64,000 nucleotides of DNA from SZUA-444 sp965226565 (GCA_965226565.1 CBDDDI010000004.1:496001-560000); one strand, 5' to 3'; positions 1 through 8,914 are shown, counted from the first letter of the stretch. Made by a program: numbers and translations. The notes: generated from the sequence alone by a model not told the origin.

Positions 1-1
1 A

Positions 2-175
2 GCAAGTGTAGTTGCTACACAGCTTGGCAGCAAAGTTCTTAAAAGAAAAATTTCTGTTGGTGTGTCAGTTGCAGAGTCTCCTGCACATCAAATGTCAATA
101 GTTAAATATGATCCAAAGTCAAAACCAGCAAAAGATTATGTCAGCGTAGTAAATGAACTTTATGGGGGGGATTAA
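2..175 (+). CDS. ParA/Soj-family ATPase, C-terminal end only (5' truncated by window)
   Basis: Only the last 57 codons are visible, ending TAA at 173-175. The tail reads VSVAESPAHQMSIVKYDPKS followed by KPAKDYVSVVNELYG. This matches the C-terminus of ParA/Soj-type ATPases (pattern V.V.EAPS.G..I..YDP.S.GA..Y..L..E). ParA proteins are Walker-type ATPases that position DNA, chemoreceptor arrays or other cargo; the ATP-binding motifs lie outside the window. The next gene starts two bases after the stop, so the two are cotranscribed and probably coupled. It could be a chromosome-partition or a polar-positioning paralogue; the visible part cannot decide. Confidence 0.7.
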   Translation, partial: ASVVATQLGSKVLKRKISVGVSVAESPAHQMSIVKYDPKSKPAKDYVSVVNELYGGD

Positions 176-177
176 TA

Positions 178-597
178 ATGGCAAAGAAAACTAACAAAAC
201 ATCTCATGTTTTGAGATTACTGACTAATGCAGAAGATATTAATAATGAAAATCCATTTATCAGTAATAGTTTTAAAGAGTCTGTAATTTTCCAAAGTTCA
301 GAAACTACTGATACAAAATCCTCAAAAGAAGATTCATCCGACAATGATATAAAACAAATTAATATTATTGAAAGTATTGTAAAAGAAAATATTGATGAAG
401 TTCTTGGAAGATTTAGTTGTGCTGATAACAGCAAATTGAAATCAAAAATAATGATTAAATCTCTAAATGAAATTCAACCTCAATATGTTTTTGTTAGCAA
501 AGATGATGAAGAAGAATTAAATAAAGAAAGAGAACTTAACAAAGGCAAAGTGATTTCAATTCTAGTTAAAAATGTTCTCCAATTAAAAAACCGTTAA
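178..597 (+). CDS. ComFB-like protein
   Basis: 139 residues. The N-terminal ~55 residues are polar and probably disordered. Residues ~60-137 resemble the ComFB fold: a helix with NIIESIVKENIDEVL, then the block IKSLNEIQPQYVFV, which parallels the LALSLNKVSPSYV block of Bacillus ComFB, then a charged helix. The paired cysteines of classical ComFB are reduced to a single Cys (FSCADN). ComFB-family proteins have recently been reported to bind cyclic dinucleotides and to affect motility and competence; applying that here is inference. It follows the ParA-like gene by two bases and is closed by a strong terminator, just upstream of the flagellar operon. Confidence 0.55.
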   Translation: MAKKTNKTSHVLRLLTNAEDINNENPFISNSFKESVIFQSSETTDTKSSKEDSSDNDIKQINIIESIVKENIDEVLGRFSCADNSKLKSKIMIKSLNEIQPQYVFVSKDDEEELNKERELNKGKVISILVKNVLQLKNR

Positions 598-602
598 ATT
601 TG

Positions 603-644
603 AAAAGCAAAAAAATAAGTATGTTCTTGTTTTTTGCTTTTTTT
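603..644 (+). terminator. Intrinsic terminator after the ParA/ComFB pair
   Basis: The arms AAAAGCAAAAAA (603-614) and TTTTTTGCTTTT (630-641) pair perfectly over 12 bp, and T residues follow. It separates the ParA/ComFB transcript from the flagellar operon. Confidence 0.8.
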
Positions 645-708
645 GTTTTATTATTATATCAAAACTAAAATGTTTAACATTAATATATATATATTTTCAA
701 CTTATATG

Positions 709-737
709 TTGTAATATGTGCAATTATAATGTATAAT
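709..737 (+). promoter_or_regulatory. Probable sigma-A promoter of the fla/che operon
   Basis: TTGTAA (709-714), a 17-bp spacer and TATAAT (732-737). It lies 94 bp upstream of flgB. A second TATAAT at 752-757 belongs to a 20-bp direct repeat (722-741 and 742-761). No sigma-28 promoter is visible here, so transcription probably depends on the vegetative sigma factor. Confidence 0.6.
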
Positions 738-830
738 GCGTAATTGTAATGTATAATGTCAAAATATAAGTAAAATTATTACATATTAAGTTTAAATAAT
801 AAAAATTAATATAAAGTATAGGAGAAAAAT

Positions 831-1202
831 ATGGCTATTCTTAATAATACAGGTTATAGGCTTATTGAACAAGGCTTAGATGCAACTTGGATGCAGCAAA
901 AAATTATTAGTCAGAATATTGCTAATGCTGATACTCCTGGCTATAAAGCTAAAACAGTTTCTTTTAAAGCTGTTATTGAAGAAAAAAATGAGAAAATGAA
1001 ATCTCATATTGAACAACAAAATCAAATTAATTTGAAAACAATTGTTACAGAAGAAGATGGAACTAATCAAATTTTTGATGGCAACAATATTGACGCAGAA
1101 AAAGAGATGGTTTCATTTGCTGATGCACAAATTAGATATGATACATTAATTCAGAAAATGAACAGTGAATTTTCTATGATACGAACAGCGTTATCCAGAT
1201 AG
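831..1202 (+). CDS. flgB: Flagellar basal-body rod protein FlgB
   Basis: 123 residues, the usual FlgB length. FlgB forms the proximal rod next to the MS ring and is exported by the flagellar type III apparatus. The family N-terminal rod motif is clear (QNIANADTPGYKAKTVSF), and the C-terminus has the amphipathic helix ending NSEFSMIRTALSR. The ATG has an AGGAG Shine-Dalgarno at the normal distance. First gene of the long fla/che operon; flgC follows 13 bases later. Confidence 0.96.
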   Translation: MAILNNTGYRLIEQGLDATWMQQKIISQNIANADTPGYKAKTVSFKAVIEEKNEKMKSHIEQQNQINLKTIVTEEDGTNQIFDGNNIDAEKEMVSFADAQIRYDTLIQKMNSEFSMIRTALSR

Positions 1203-1215
1203 GAGGAAATGAAAA

Positions 1216-1647
1216 ATGTCTTTTTTTAGTTCACTTGATATAAGTAAAAATGCACTTTCTGCACAAAGACTTAGAATGGATATAATTTCTCAAAACATTG
1301 CTAATGCAGAAACTACGAGGACAGAAGATGGCGGACCTTATATACGGCAGTATGTTTCTTTTGAGGAAAGGACAAGCTTTAAAAAAATGCTTGGTGATGA
1401 AAATGCTAAACTTCAATATGAAGGTGTAACAGTTGATTCAGTAAAAAAAGATGATGCTCCACTTGTTCCTGTTTATGATCCAACACATCCTGACGCTGGC
1501 GAAGACGGATATGTTATGATGCCTAATGTTGATAAAACAATAGAAATGATTGATTTTATGGCTGCAACAAGAGCTTATGATGCTAATGTTACCATTTTAA
1601 ATGGTGTTAAAGCGATGGCTAGTAAAGCATTACAAATAGGTAAATAA
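1216..1647 (+). CDS. flgC: Flagellar basal-body rod protein FlgC
   Basis: 143 residues. FlgC is a proximal-rod subunit that assembles with FlgB and FliE. The N-terminal rod signature is QNIANAETTRTEDGGPYIRQ and the C-terminal rod helix is FMAATRAYDANVTILNGVKA, both typical of the family. AGGAGG precedes the ATG. The order flgB-flgC-fliE is the standard Firmicutes arrangement. Confidence 0.96.
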   Translation: MSFFSSLDISKNALSAQRLRMDIISQNIANAETTRTEDGGPYIRQYVSFEERTSFKKMLGDENAKLQYEGVTVDSVKKDDAPLVPVYDPTHPDAGEDGYVMMPNVDKTIEMIDFMAATRAYDANVTILNGVKAMASKALQIGK

Positions 1648-1664
1648 ATTTAAGGAGAGTTTTT

Positions 1665-1982
1665 ATGTTTATTGTTCCGATGAATGGAATTGCTCCAATG
1701 ACTGGTATTAAACCTTTGGAATCTAGTTTAACAAAAGAAGTAACTAATAAAGAAGAACCAAACTATTCTTTTTCAGATATTTTTAAAGAAGCAATGAAAA
1801 ATGTTGAAGAAACTCAACAAATTTGTGAGGAAGATAGCGTTAAAGTAGCACTTGGTGAAATTGATGATTTACATACTGTTATGGCTAATAGTCAAAAAGC
1901 AGCTCTTGCACTTCAAACACTTGTTACAATGAAAAATACTGCAGTAACTTCTTATAACGAAGTTATGAGAATGAGTATTTAA
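1665..1982 (+). CDS. fliE: Flagellar hook-basal body protein FliE
   Basis: 105 residues. FliE joins the MS ring to the rod. After a short N-terminal stretch the protein is helical; FSDIFKEAMKNVEETQ and the C-terminal block ALALQTLVTMKNTAVTSYNE are characteristic of the family, which ends in a conserved E-V-M-R-M-type tail. Start ATG with AAGGAGAG upstream. Located between flgC and fliF as expected. Confidence 0.95.
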   Translation: MFIVPMNGIAPMTGIKPLESSLTKEVTNKEEPNYSFSDIFKEAMKNVEETQQICEEDSVKVALGEIDDLHTVMANSQKAALALQTLVTMKNTAVTSYNEVMRMSI

Positions 1983-2013
1983 TAGCTAATTACCTATCAG
2001 GAGGGTTGAATAT

Positions 2014-3630
2014 ATGAAAGAGCAGGCAACAAAAGCCTTGCATTCTGTACAGACATTTTGGAAATCACAAACTAAAAAGAAAAAAATAATATTTTTAAGT
2101 GTTATTGGTGCAATACTTGTTTTGGCAATAGTCTTGACAGCTATTCTTAATCATAAAGACTATTCAGTTTTATATACAGGACTTGATACTAAAGAAGCGG
2201 CAGAAATATTAGGTGAAATCCAAACAATGGAAATAGATGCACAGATGAAATCTAATGGCTCTATTCTTGTTGATAAAGCTCAAGCTGATCAAGTAAGGAT
2301 GACTTTGGCAACAAAAGGTTATCCAAAAAGCAGTTTGAGTTATGATTATTATACAAAAAATGTTGATATGTTTACAACAGATTCTCAAAAGAAAGAAATT
2401 GCTAAACAACAACTTCAAAACAGGCTTCAAGCTACTATTGAAACGCTTAAAGGAATTGATGAAGCTATTGTGACTTTGGATATTCCAGAGAAAAGTAATA
2501 CTGTTATTACTACAGGAGATAGAACTCCAAGTGCTTCAGTTGTTTTGCATTTAAATACTGATGTTAAACTTTCTAATGAGCAAATTAAAGGTGTTACTCG
2601 AATTGTAATGAAATCAGTTTCTGGTATGTCTGAAGAAGATGTTTCTATTACTGATGGAACAGGTAAACTTTTAATTGTGGAAGAAGGAAATGAGAAAGAT
2701 ACTTCTGATTTAGATAGCATGGTTCTTAATGAAAAAAGAATGAAATATAAGAAATCTTTTGAGACTCAATTAGCTAATCAAGTTAGAGAATTTTTAACAC
2801 CTTCATATGGTGAGAATGGCGTTAATGTTGTAGTTAGTGCTACATTTGATTATGATAAAAAAGTTTCCGAAGATACACATTATACTCCTTCTGTTGGAGA
2901 CAATGGAATGGTTAAAGATGAGGAAACTGAAGAAAGTGAACAAACTGGAAATGGTAAAAAGCCAGAAGTTGGAGCTAATCCTAATGCTGATGGTACATAT
3001 CCAACTGCTGAAGATGATGAAGAAACTACTTCTTGGAGTTCTAGGAAAACTAAAAAGAATTTCCTTGTAAACGAGTTAAAAGAGCAAACTGAGAAAAATG
3101 GTGTTTATGTTGAAAAAGTTACTGCATCAGTTATGGTTTATACAGATGAAATAAGTGATGAGCACAAGCAAACTATTGTACAAGGTGTTGCTAATGCTGT
3201 AGGAACTACTGCTGATTTGGTTTCTGTTGGAAACTTGCCTAAATATGTTGAACCAGAAGTCGAGCAACCTGATGATAAAGATACAAAATTTGGCTTTACT
3301 AAAGATGAGTTGATTATATTTGCTATAGCTGCTGGTGTACTTCTTATTGCGTTAATTGTAACATTTATTATTACTAGCAAAAAATCTAAGAAGAAAAAGA
3401 AAAAAGCTGAGAAATTGCGTAAGATGCAAATTGAAGCTGAGCAAAAAGCAATTGAGGAAGCCAAAAAAGAGGAAGAAGAATCAGAAAATAAACTTATGCG
3501 CAGCTTGACGGATAAAGTTCCAGAAACAAAAGAAGTTGCAATTAGAAAAGAACTTGGTGATTTTGTAGAGACTAGTCCAGAAATTGCTGCACAATTGCTT
3601 AAGAGTTGGATATATGAGGAAGGTGAGTAA
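2014..3630 (+). CDS. fliF: Flagellar MS-ring protein FliF
   Basis: 538 residues, normal for FliF. Two membrane spans are visible: one at about residues 23-45 (after a Lys-rich stretch) and one at about 432-454, with the YscJ/FliF periplasmic ring domains between them. A charged, Glu/Lys-rich cytoplasmic tail (about 455-538) should bind FliG. The acidic low-complexity stretch around residues 300-340 is the usual poorly conserved loop. AGGAGGG precedes the ATG. fliG begins two bases after the stop, so the two rotor proteins are likely translated together. Confidence 0.96.
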   Translation: MKEQATKALHSVQTFWKSQTKKKKIIFLSVIGAILVLAIVLTAILNHKDYSVLYTGLDTKEAAEILGEIQTMEIDAQMKSNGSILVDKAQADQVRMTLATKGYPKSSLSYDYYTKNVDMFTTDSQKKEIAKQQLQNRLQATIETLKGIDEAIVTLDIPEKSNTVITTGDRTPSASVVLHLNTDVKLSNEQIKGVTRIVMKSVSGMSEEDVSITDGTGKLLIVEEGNEKDTSDLDSMVLNEKRMKYKKSFETQLANQVREFLTPSYGENGVNVVVSATFDYDKKVSEDTHYTPSVGDNGMVKDEETEESEQTGNGKKPEVGANPNADGTYPTAEDDEETTSWSSRKTKKNFLVNELKEQTEKNGVYVEKVTASVMVYTDEISDEHKQTIVQGVANAVGTTADLVSVGNLPKYVEPEVEQPDDKDTKFGFTKDELIIFAIAAGVLLIALIVTFIITSKKSKKKKKKAEKLRKMQIEAEQKAIEEAKKEEEESENKLMRSLTDKVPETKEVAIRKELGDFVETSPEIAAQLLKSWIYEEGE

Positions 3631-3632
3631 CT

Positions 3633-4850
3633 TTGCCGAATAAAAAAGATCAATTAAAACAGGCTGTGAATGAACAAAAAAATCAATCTGATAATCAACC
3701 AAATAATCAACCTAATAAACAACCTAGCAAACAGCCAAGCAATCAGTCTAATAATCAACCAAACAATCAATCAGATGCACAAGCGCAGCAAACACAAGAA
3801 GCACAAAAACCTGATGAAGCTGCAAATAAAGGTAAAAAGTCAAAAAAGCAAAAAACATCTGGTGTGCAAAAAGCAGCAATAATTATAGCTGCACTTGGTA
3901 CTAAAAACGCAGCTATGATATATAAATATCTATCTGATTCTGATGTAGAAAGATTAACTTTAGAAATTTCTAAATTAGAACATATTGAATCTGAAACAGT
4001 TGATGGAATTTTGACTGAATATCATGAACTTTGTTTAGCTCAAAAAGTAATGACTGAAGGTGGTGTGGCATACGCAAAATCAGTTCTTGAAGATGCGTAT
4101 GGTGAAGAAGCTGCTGAAGAGCTTATGAGTAAAATTAACAATAAGCTAAAATCAAGAGCTTTCGATTTTATGAGAAAATCAGATGCTAAAAATATGCTTG
4201 CAATAGTTCAAAACGAACATCCTCAAACTATTGCGTTAATTCTTTCTTATGTAAGAGCTGATCAAGCTTCTGCGATACTTTCTGAACTTTCAAAAGAAAA
4301 AAGAATTGATGTTGTTGAAAGAATTGCTAAGATGGATAGAGCTTCACCAGAAGTTATTAGAGCTATTGAGAAAACACTTGAGAAGAAATTCTCTTCTATT
4401 GTTGAAACAGATGATACAGATGTTGGTGGAATTAACTATATTGCTGATGTTCTTAACAAAGTTGATAGATCAACAGAGAAAAATATATTTGATGAACTTA
4501 CAAAAAGAGATCCAGATTTGGTTACAGAAATCAGACAAAAAATGTTTGTATTCGAAGATATCCAAACATTGGATTCAACTTCAATTCAAAGATTTGTGCG
4601 TGATGTTGATCCAAAAGATCTTGCTATTGCTATCAAGGGCTCAAATCCAGAAGTTACAGCTGTTCTTTATGCTAATATGCCACAAAGAATGAAAGAGACT
4701 GTTCAAAGTGAAATTGAGTATTTAAATAATGTTAGACTTCGTGATGTTGAAGAAGCCCAACAAACAATTGTTGGTATTATTCGTGGATTAGAAGAAGAAG
4801 GAGAACTTGTAATAGCCAAGAGTGGTGGAAAGGATGAAATAATTGTGTAA
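3633..4850 (+). CDS. fliG: Flagellar motor switch protein FliG, with Q/N-rich N-terminal extension
   Basis: 405 residues against about 335-345 for typical FliG. The FliG core begins near residue 75 (GVQKAAIIIAALGTKNAAMI); the middle domain has EHPQTIALILSYV near residue 196, and the C-terminal torque domain ends with RLRDVEEAQQTIVGII. The first ~75 residues are an unusual extension of repeated N-Q-P/S-N units followed by a Lys-rich run. The start is TTG at 3633, supported by AGGAAGGTGAG at 3618-3628; there is no in-frame ATG before the core, so the extension is genuine if this start is used. FliG couples stator contact to rotor rotation and carries the MS ring. Confidence 0.94.
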   Translation: MPNKKDQLKQAVNEQKNQSDNQPNNQPNKQPSKQPSNQSNNQPNNQSDAQAQQTQEAQKPDEAANKGKKSKKQKTSGVQKAAIIIAALGTKNAAMIYKYLSDSDVERLTLEISKLEHIESETVDGILTEYHELCLAQKVMTEGGVAYAKSVLEDAYGEEAAEELMSKINNKLKSRAFDFMRKSDAKNMLAIVQNEHPQTIALILSYVRADQASAILSELSKEKRIDVVERIAKMDRASPEVIRAIEKTLEKKFSSIVETDDTDVGGINYIADVLNKVDRSTEKNIFDELTKRDPDLVTEIRQKMFVFEDIQTLDSTSIQRFVRDVDPKDLAIAIKGSNPEVTAVLYANMPQRMKETVQSEIEYLNNVRLRDVEEAQQTIVGIIRGLEEEGELVIAKSGGKDEIIV

Positions 4851-5688
4851 GATTTATAAATCTCATTCTAGTATGCAACTAAATGGAGAAGTTCTTATTG
4901 ACAATCAACTTTCTTTTAAATCACCTGAAGTTCCTAATGTTCAGGAAGAAGAGATTAAGGAAGATAAACAAGAACAAAAAGATGAAAAAGTTGTTACTGA
5001 ATTTGATATAGAATTTGAAGTAGAAAAAAGACTTTCAGTTGCTAAGAAAAATCTTGAGGAAAGATATCAAAGTCAAATAGATCAACTTGAGAAAATTAAA
5101 AATAATATTATTGCTGAAGGAATAACAGAAAGCAACAAAATTAAGCATGATGCTGAAACTGAATATTTGATTATTAAAGAACAAGTTAAGGCTCAAGCTT
5201 ATAAAGAAGGTTTTGATAAAGGTAAACAAGAAGGTCTTAAAAAACTTGATGATCAGCTTGAATCAGTAAAAGAATTTCTTGAACGTTTAAATGATAACAA
5301 AGAAGAAATGCTTGTTAAATATGAAGGTGAAATTATTGATCTTGTTTATAATCTAGTTCAAAAAATCACTATGTGTGAAGTTCAAACTAACAAGCAAATT
5401 GTTTTTGATATGGTTAAACAAGCTTGTAAGAGATTTAGAAATTCTGATTACGTTAAAATTAGTCTTGCAGAATGTGATGTTGATAGAGATATTATCACTG
5501 ATGAAAAAGTATTGAAAAAAATATCAAGCACTATTAAAAATATTGAGATTGAGCTTTTGGAAGATGCTGCTAGTGGCACAGTTATTGTTGATAATTATAG
5601 TGAAATTGTTGATGCTTCTGTTCCTACACAGCTTGAATTCCTTAAAGAAGTTCTTGGCTCAAGTAAGAAAAATCCACAGATAGAATAG
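4843..5688 (+). CDS. fliH: Flagellar assembly protein FliH
   Basis: 281 residues. FliH regulates the export ATPase FliI and links it to the C-ring. After a variable N-terminus there is a Glu/Lys-rich coiled coil (about 60-160) with AYKEGFDKGKQEGLKKLDDQ, the region typical of FliH/YscL, then a C-terminal globular part including VYNLVQKITMCEVQTNKQIV. The start is TTG at 4843, overlapping the fliG stop by 8 bases; an ATG at 4873 is an alternative that loses 10 residues. Identification rests on context plus the coiled-coil and KEGF..G motif. Confidence 0.88.
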   Translation: MCKIYKSHSSMQLNGEVLIDNQLSFKSPEVPNVQEEEIKEDKQEQKDEKVVTEFDIEFEVEKRLSVAKKNLEERYQSQIDQLEKIKNNIIAEGITESNKIKHDAETEYLIIKEQVKAQAYKEGFDKGKQEGLKKLDDQLESVKEFLERLNDNKEEMLVKYEGEIIDLVYNLVQKITMCEVQTNKQIVFDMVKQACKRFRNSDYVKISLAECDVDRDIITDEKVLKKISSTIKNIEIELLEDAASGTVIVDNYSEIVDASVPTQLEFLKEVLGSSKKNPQIE

Positions 5689-5700
5689 TTTGGAGTTATT

Positions 5701-7005
5701 ATGGATTTTGAAGGCATTAAAGAGAAAATTGCACAAAGTGATTTGTATAGATATTTAGGTAAAATTGATAAAATTGTTGGTACTACTATTCGTTCAACAG
5801 GTCCAGTTTGTAAAATTGGTGATGTTTGCAGAATTTATCATAAAGGTGAGAAAAGTCATATTTTCGCTGAAGTAGTTGGATTTAGCCAAGATGATGTTTT
5901 GCTTATGCCTTATGGAGATATTGAAGGTGTTGGACCTGGAAGTATAGTTGATAATACTGGTGATAAACTTACTATAAATGTTGGTGAAGGTCTTGTTGGA
6001 AGAATAATTGATGCGATTGGTAATCCTTTAGATGGAAAAGGTGAATTAAATACTACAGAATCTTTTTCAATTGCAGGTATACCAGTAAATCCATTAACAA
6101 GACCACCAATTACAGAAATTATTCCAATGGGAGTAAAGGCAATTGATGGAGTTTTAACAATAGGCAAAGGTCAAAGAATGGGTATTTTTGCAGGTTCTGG
6201 AGTTGGTAAATCAACACTTCTTGGAATGATTGCAAAAGAAGTTGAAGCTGATATTAATGTTATTGCACTTGTTGGAGAAAGAGGAAGAGAAGTTAGAGAA
6301 TTTATTGATCGAGATTTAGGTGAAAAAGGAATGTCTAGATCAATACTTGTTGTAGCTACATCAGACCAGCCTGCGATGATGAGAAGTAAATGTTGTCTTA
6401 CAGCAACAGCTATTGCTGAATATTTTAGCAGTAAAGGTAAAAATGTGTTGCTTATGATGGATTCACTTACTAGATTTGCAATGGCGCAAAGAGAAATTGG
6501 TTTATCAATAGGTGAACCTCCAATAGCAAGAGGTTATACACCATCGATATATAGTATAATGCCAAAACTGCTTGAAAGAGCAGGAAATTTTGAAAAAGGT
6601 TCTATAACAGGAATTTACACAGTTCTTGTTGAAGGTGATGATACAAACGAACCTATTTCTGATACAGTTAGAGGTATTTTAGATGGACATATAGTTTTAT
6701 CAAGAAAAATTGCTATGAGAAATCATTATCCAGCAATTGATATTCTTGAAAGTGTTAGTCGTCTTATGTCTCAAATTACAGATAAAAATCAACAGGAAGC
6801 AGCTTCAAAGTTGAGAAATTTAATGTCTGTTTATAATTCTAATTATGATTTAGTTTCAATTGGAGCTTATAAACAAGGCACAAATCCTAAACTTGATGAG
6901 GCTATTTCTAAAATAGATAAAATTAATGAGTTTTTAAATCAAAGTGTAGACGAAACATTTTCATATAAAGAGATTGTAGGAATCCTTGAGGAATCCGTCA
7001 AATAG
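5701..7005 (+). CDS. fliI: Flagellum-specific ATP synthase FliI
   Basis: 434 residues, normal length. FliI is the hexameric ATPase that promotes entry of export substrates at the type III gate. Walker A is GIFAGSGVGKSTLLG near residues 160-175, Walker B is VLLMMDSLTRFAMA, and the catalytic-glutamate region VALVGERGREVREFI is intact. The C-terminus (GAYKQGTNPKLDEAI) is typical of FliI/YscN. ATG start shortly after fliH; fliJ follows 13 bases after the stop. Confidence 0.97.
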   Translation: MDFEGIKEKIAQSDLYRYLGKIDKIVGTTIRSTGPVCKIGDVCRIYHKGEKSHIFAEVVGFSQDDVLLMPYGDIEGVGPGSIVDNTGDKLTINVGEGLVGRIIDAIGNPLDGKGELNTTESFSIAGIPVNPLTRPPITEIIPMGVKAIDGVLTIGKGQRMGIFAGSGVGKSTLLGMIAKEVEADINVIALVGERGREVREFIDRDLGEKGMSRSILVVATSDQPAMMRSKCCLTATAIAEYFSSKGKNVLLMMDSLTRFAMAQREIGLSIGEPPIARGYTPSIYSIMPKLLERAGNFEKGSITGIYTVLVEGDDTNEPISDTVRGILDGHIVLSRKIAMRNHYPAIDILESVSRLMSQITDKNQQEAASKLRNLMSVYNSNYDLVSIGAYKQGTNPKLDEAISKIDKINEFLNQSVDETFSYKEIVGILEESVK

Positions 7006-7018
7006 AAAAGGAGATATT

Positions 7019-7462
7019 ATGAAAAAGTTCACTTTTAGTCTTGAGAAACTTATGGAATATAAAGAACAGCTTCTTAATAAAGAAAAAACATCACTTGGAC
7101 TTTTAAGACAACAAAAACATGAATGTGAAATCCAACGTGAAGAATTCCTAGTTAGTAAACATCAGAAATGCTTAGAATATAACAAACAAATGCAACAAGG
7201 ATTATCTCCTTGGAAAATTGCTATACATAAAAATTATATAGAAAGTATAGATCAAAAGATTTTTAATGTTCAAACTAAAATTCATACTTTTGATTCTAAT
7301 ATCCAAAAACAGCTTGATGTGGTAATTAATATTACCAAAGAAATAAATTCTATTGAAAGATTAAAAGAAAAGCAGCTTGATGAGTACAAAAAGCAAGAAT
7401 CAAAACAACAAGAGTTGTTTATTGAAGAATTCGTTTCACACCAGTCCTATAGTACTATTTAG
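7019..7462 (+). CDS. fliJ: Flagellar export protein FliJ
   Basis: 147 residues, almost entirely helical and predicted coiled coil (KFTFSLEKLMEYKEQLLNKE at the N-terminus, Lys/Glu/Gln-rich throughout), as expected for FliJ, which inserts in the FliI hexamer and escorts chaperones. The ATG at 7019 is chosen because AAAGGAG sits just upstream and MKKF.FSLEKL is the family N-terminus; a longer frame from 6986 would run into fliI and has no ribosome site. Sequence conservation is low, so position after fliI is part of the evidence. Confidence 0.87.
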   Translation: MKKFTFSLEKLMEYKEQLLNKEKTSLGLLRQQKHECEIQREEFLVSKHQKCLEYNKQMQQGLSPWKIAIHKNYIESIDQKIFNVQTKIHTFDSNIQKQLDVVINITKEINSIERLKEKQLDEYKKQESKQQELFIEEFVSHQSYSTI

Positions 7463-7513
7463 CATTCTCCGGTTTTAACCGTTGAATATAATTAAATTAA
7501 AGGAGGTGGAAAA

Positions 7514-8914
7514 GTGGATAGCTTGCAAATTTCGGCTCCAGCAACAAACGTTTGTGCTGATGTTAAAACTGTTAAAAACAGTAGTAAATCAGAACAAGAA
7601 GTTGATTTTGAAGAAGTACTAAAAGGTATGAAAAATAGTACAGAAACAGAAAATACAAAGCTTGTTGTTTCAGAAGATACTGAAGATACTGAGCAAGAAA
7701 TGTCTATTATTGAATTATTGGAAAATTTGGTTGGTAGTTTAGATTTAAATGAGTTGCCAGAAGAAATTTTACAAAGTATTAATGGTTTATCTGAAGATCA
7801 AATTCAGCTACTATATAATATTTTAAGTGAATTTATAGGCCAAACTCCATTAAAAATGGATACTTCTAATATTGAAACATCTAAACAAAGTCATAAACAA
7901 ATAGATGCTATAAATGTTAAAAACATTAATGGTGCTAAAGAAATCAGTGATGTTATAAAAATTATAGACAATGTTGATGTTAAAGATATTAAAAATCAAA
8001 TTTCAGATCTTATCTCAAAATTAGATCTAAGTTCAAATCAAATTTCATTAAATAAAAATTTGGTAAATGAAAATGGACAAAGTTTAGTAGATTTCGCAAA
8101 GAATTTTTTATCAAAAAACTCGTCTAAACAAATTAATAATAATAAGAATTTTAATCAAGAATTTAAATCTATTACTAATACAAATGTAAATGTAAAAGAT
8201 TTGATTCAAAAGAATTCTAATTATAATGAACAAAAAGCTAATATTAGTGTTTCTAAAGTACAAATCCAAGAAACTGAAAATGCAAATATTACACAAACTA
8301 TAAAAGGTTTGTCTAAAACAGCTTCAAATGTGAACTTAGCGCAAGACACCAATGAGTTCGAAGACATTTTATCATCGTATAGTTCACAGTCGAATTTAGC
8401 AAATGTTCAAAACTCTGGTACTAATTCTGTTTCAGAAACAGTAAAAAATAATTATACAGAAGGTAATTCTGTTATTAAACAAATTACTCCAAGTATAATT
8501 GAAAGCATTTCAGAATCAAGCGATATTGCATTAGAAAAGCAAATTATTATAAAACTTAATCCTGTCGAACTTGGTGAAGTTAATGTGAAGATTAGCAAAA
8601 TTGGTGATGAAATCAAAGTTACTATTGGTGCGATTAAAGATGCAACTAATAATTTGATTAATGAAAGATCATTAAGTTTATTATCATCTTTACAAAATGT
8701 AAATGCAAATGTTAAAGATGTGGTAATTGTTAATCCAAATAGTGAAGCAAGTGAGTTTATGAATCATTTTGGTAGTTTTGAGTCTAATGGCGAAGAACAA
8801 GGTCAAGCAAATTATTCTTCAAAACACAGTCAAAATTCTCAAACTGTTAATGAAGACTTAGAACAACCAGAACAAGAATTGTTAAGGGAGGCTAAACTTT
8901 GGCAAACGGTATAG
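7514..8914 (+). CDS. fliK: Flagellar hook-length control protein FliK
   Basis: 466 residues. FliK measures hook length and switches export specificity through the FlhB cytoplasmic domain. The N-terminal ~330 residues are Asn/Ser/Lys-rich and low in complexity; the C-terminal Flg_hook domain (about 340-420) is recognisable from IIIKLNPVELGEVNVKISKI and VTIGAIKDATNNLINERSLS. GTG start with AGGAGGTG upstream. It overlaps flgD by 16 bases. A second, unrelated-looking FliK-type gene lies on the minus strand at 26839-28659. Confidence 0.85.
   Translation: MDSLQISAPATNVCADVKTVKNSSKSEQEVDFEEVLKGMKNSTETENTKLVVSEDTEDTEQEMSIIELLENLVGSLDLNELPEEILQSINGLSEDQIQLLYNILSEFIGQTPLKMDTSNIETSKQSHKQIDAINVKNINGAKEISDVIKIIDNVDVKDIKNQISDLISKLDLSSNQISLNKNLVNENGQSLVDFAKNFLSKNSSKQINNNKNFNQEFKSITNTNVNVKDLIQKNSNYNEQKANISVSKVQIQETENANITQTIKGLSKTASNVNLAQDTNEFEDILSSYSSQSNLANVQNSGTNSVSETVKNNYTEGNSVIKQITPSIIESISESSDIALEKQIIIKLNPVELGEVNVKISKIGDEIKVTIGAIKDATNNLINERSLSLLSSLQNVNANVKDVVIVNPNSEASEFMNHFGSFESNGEEQGQANYSSKHSQNSQTVNEDLEQPEQELLREAKLWQTV

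Noticed and set aside
3679..3790. Short-period repeats suggestive of a repeat array or CRISPR
   Set aside because: Units are about 12 nt, in frame, and encode N-Q-P/S repeats of the FliG extension; there are no spacers.
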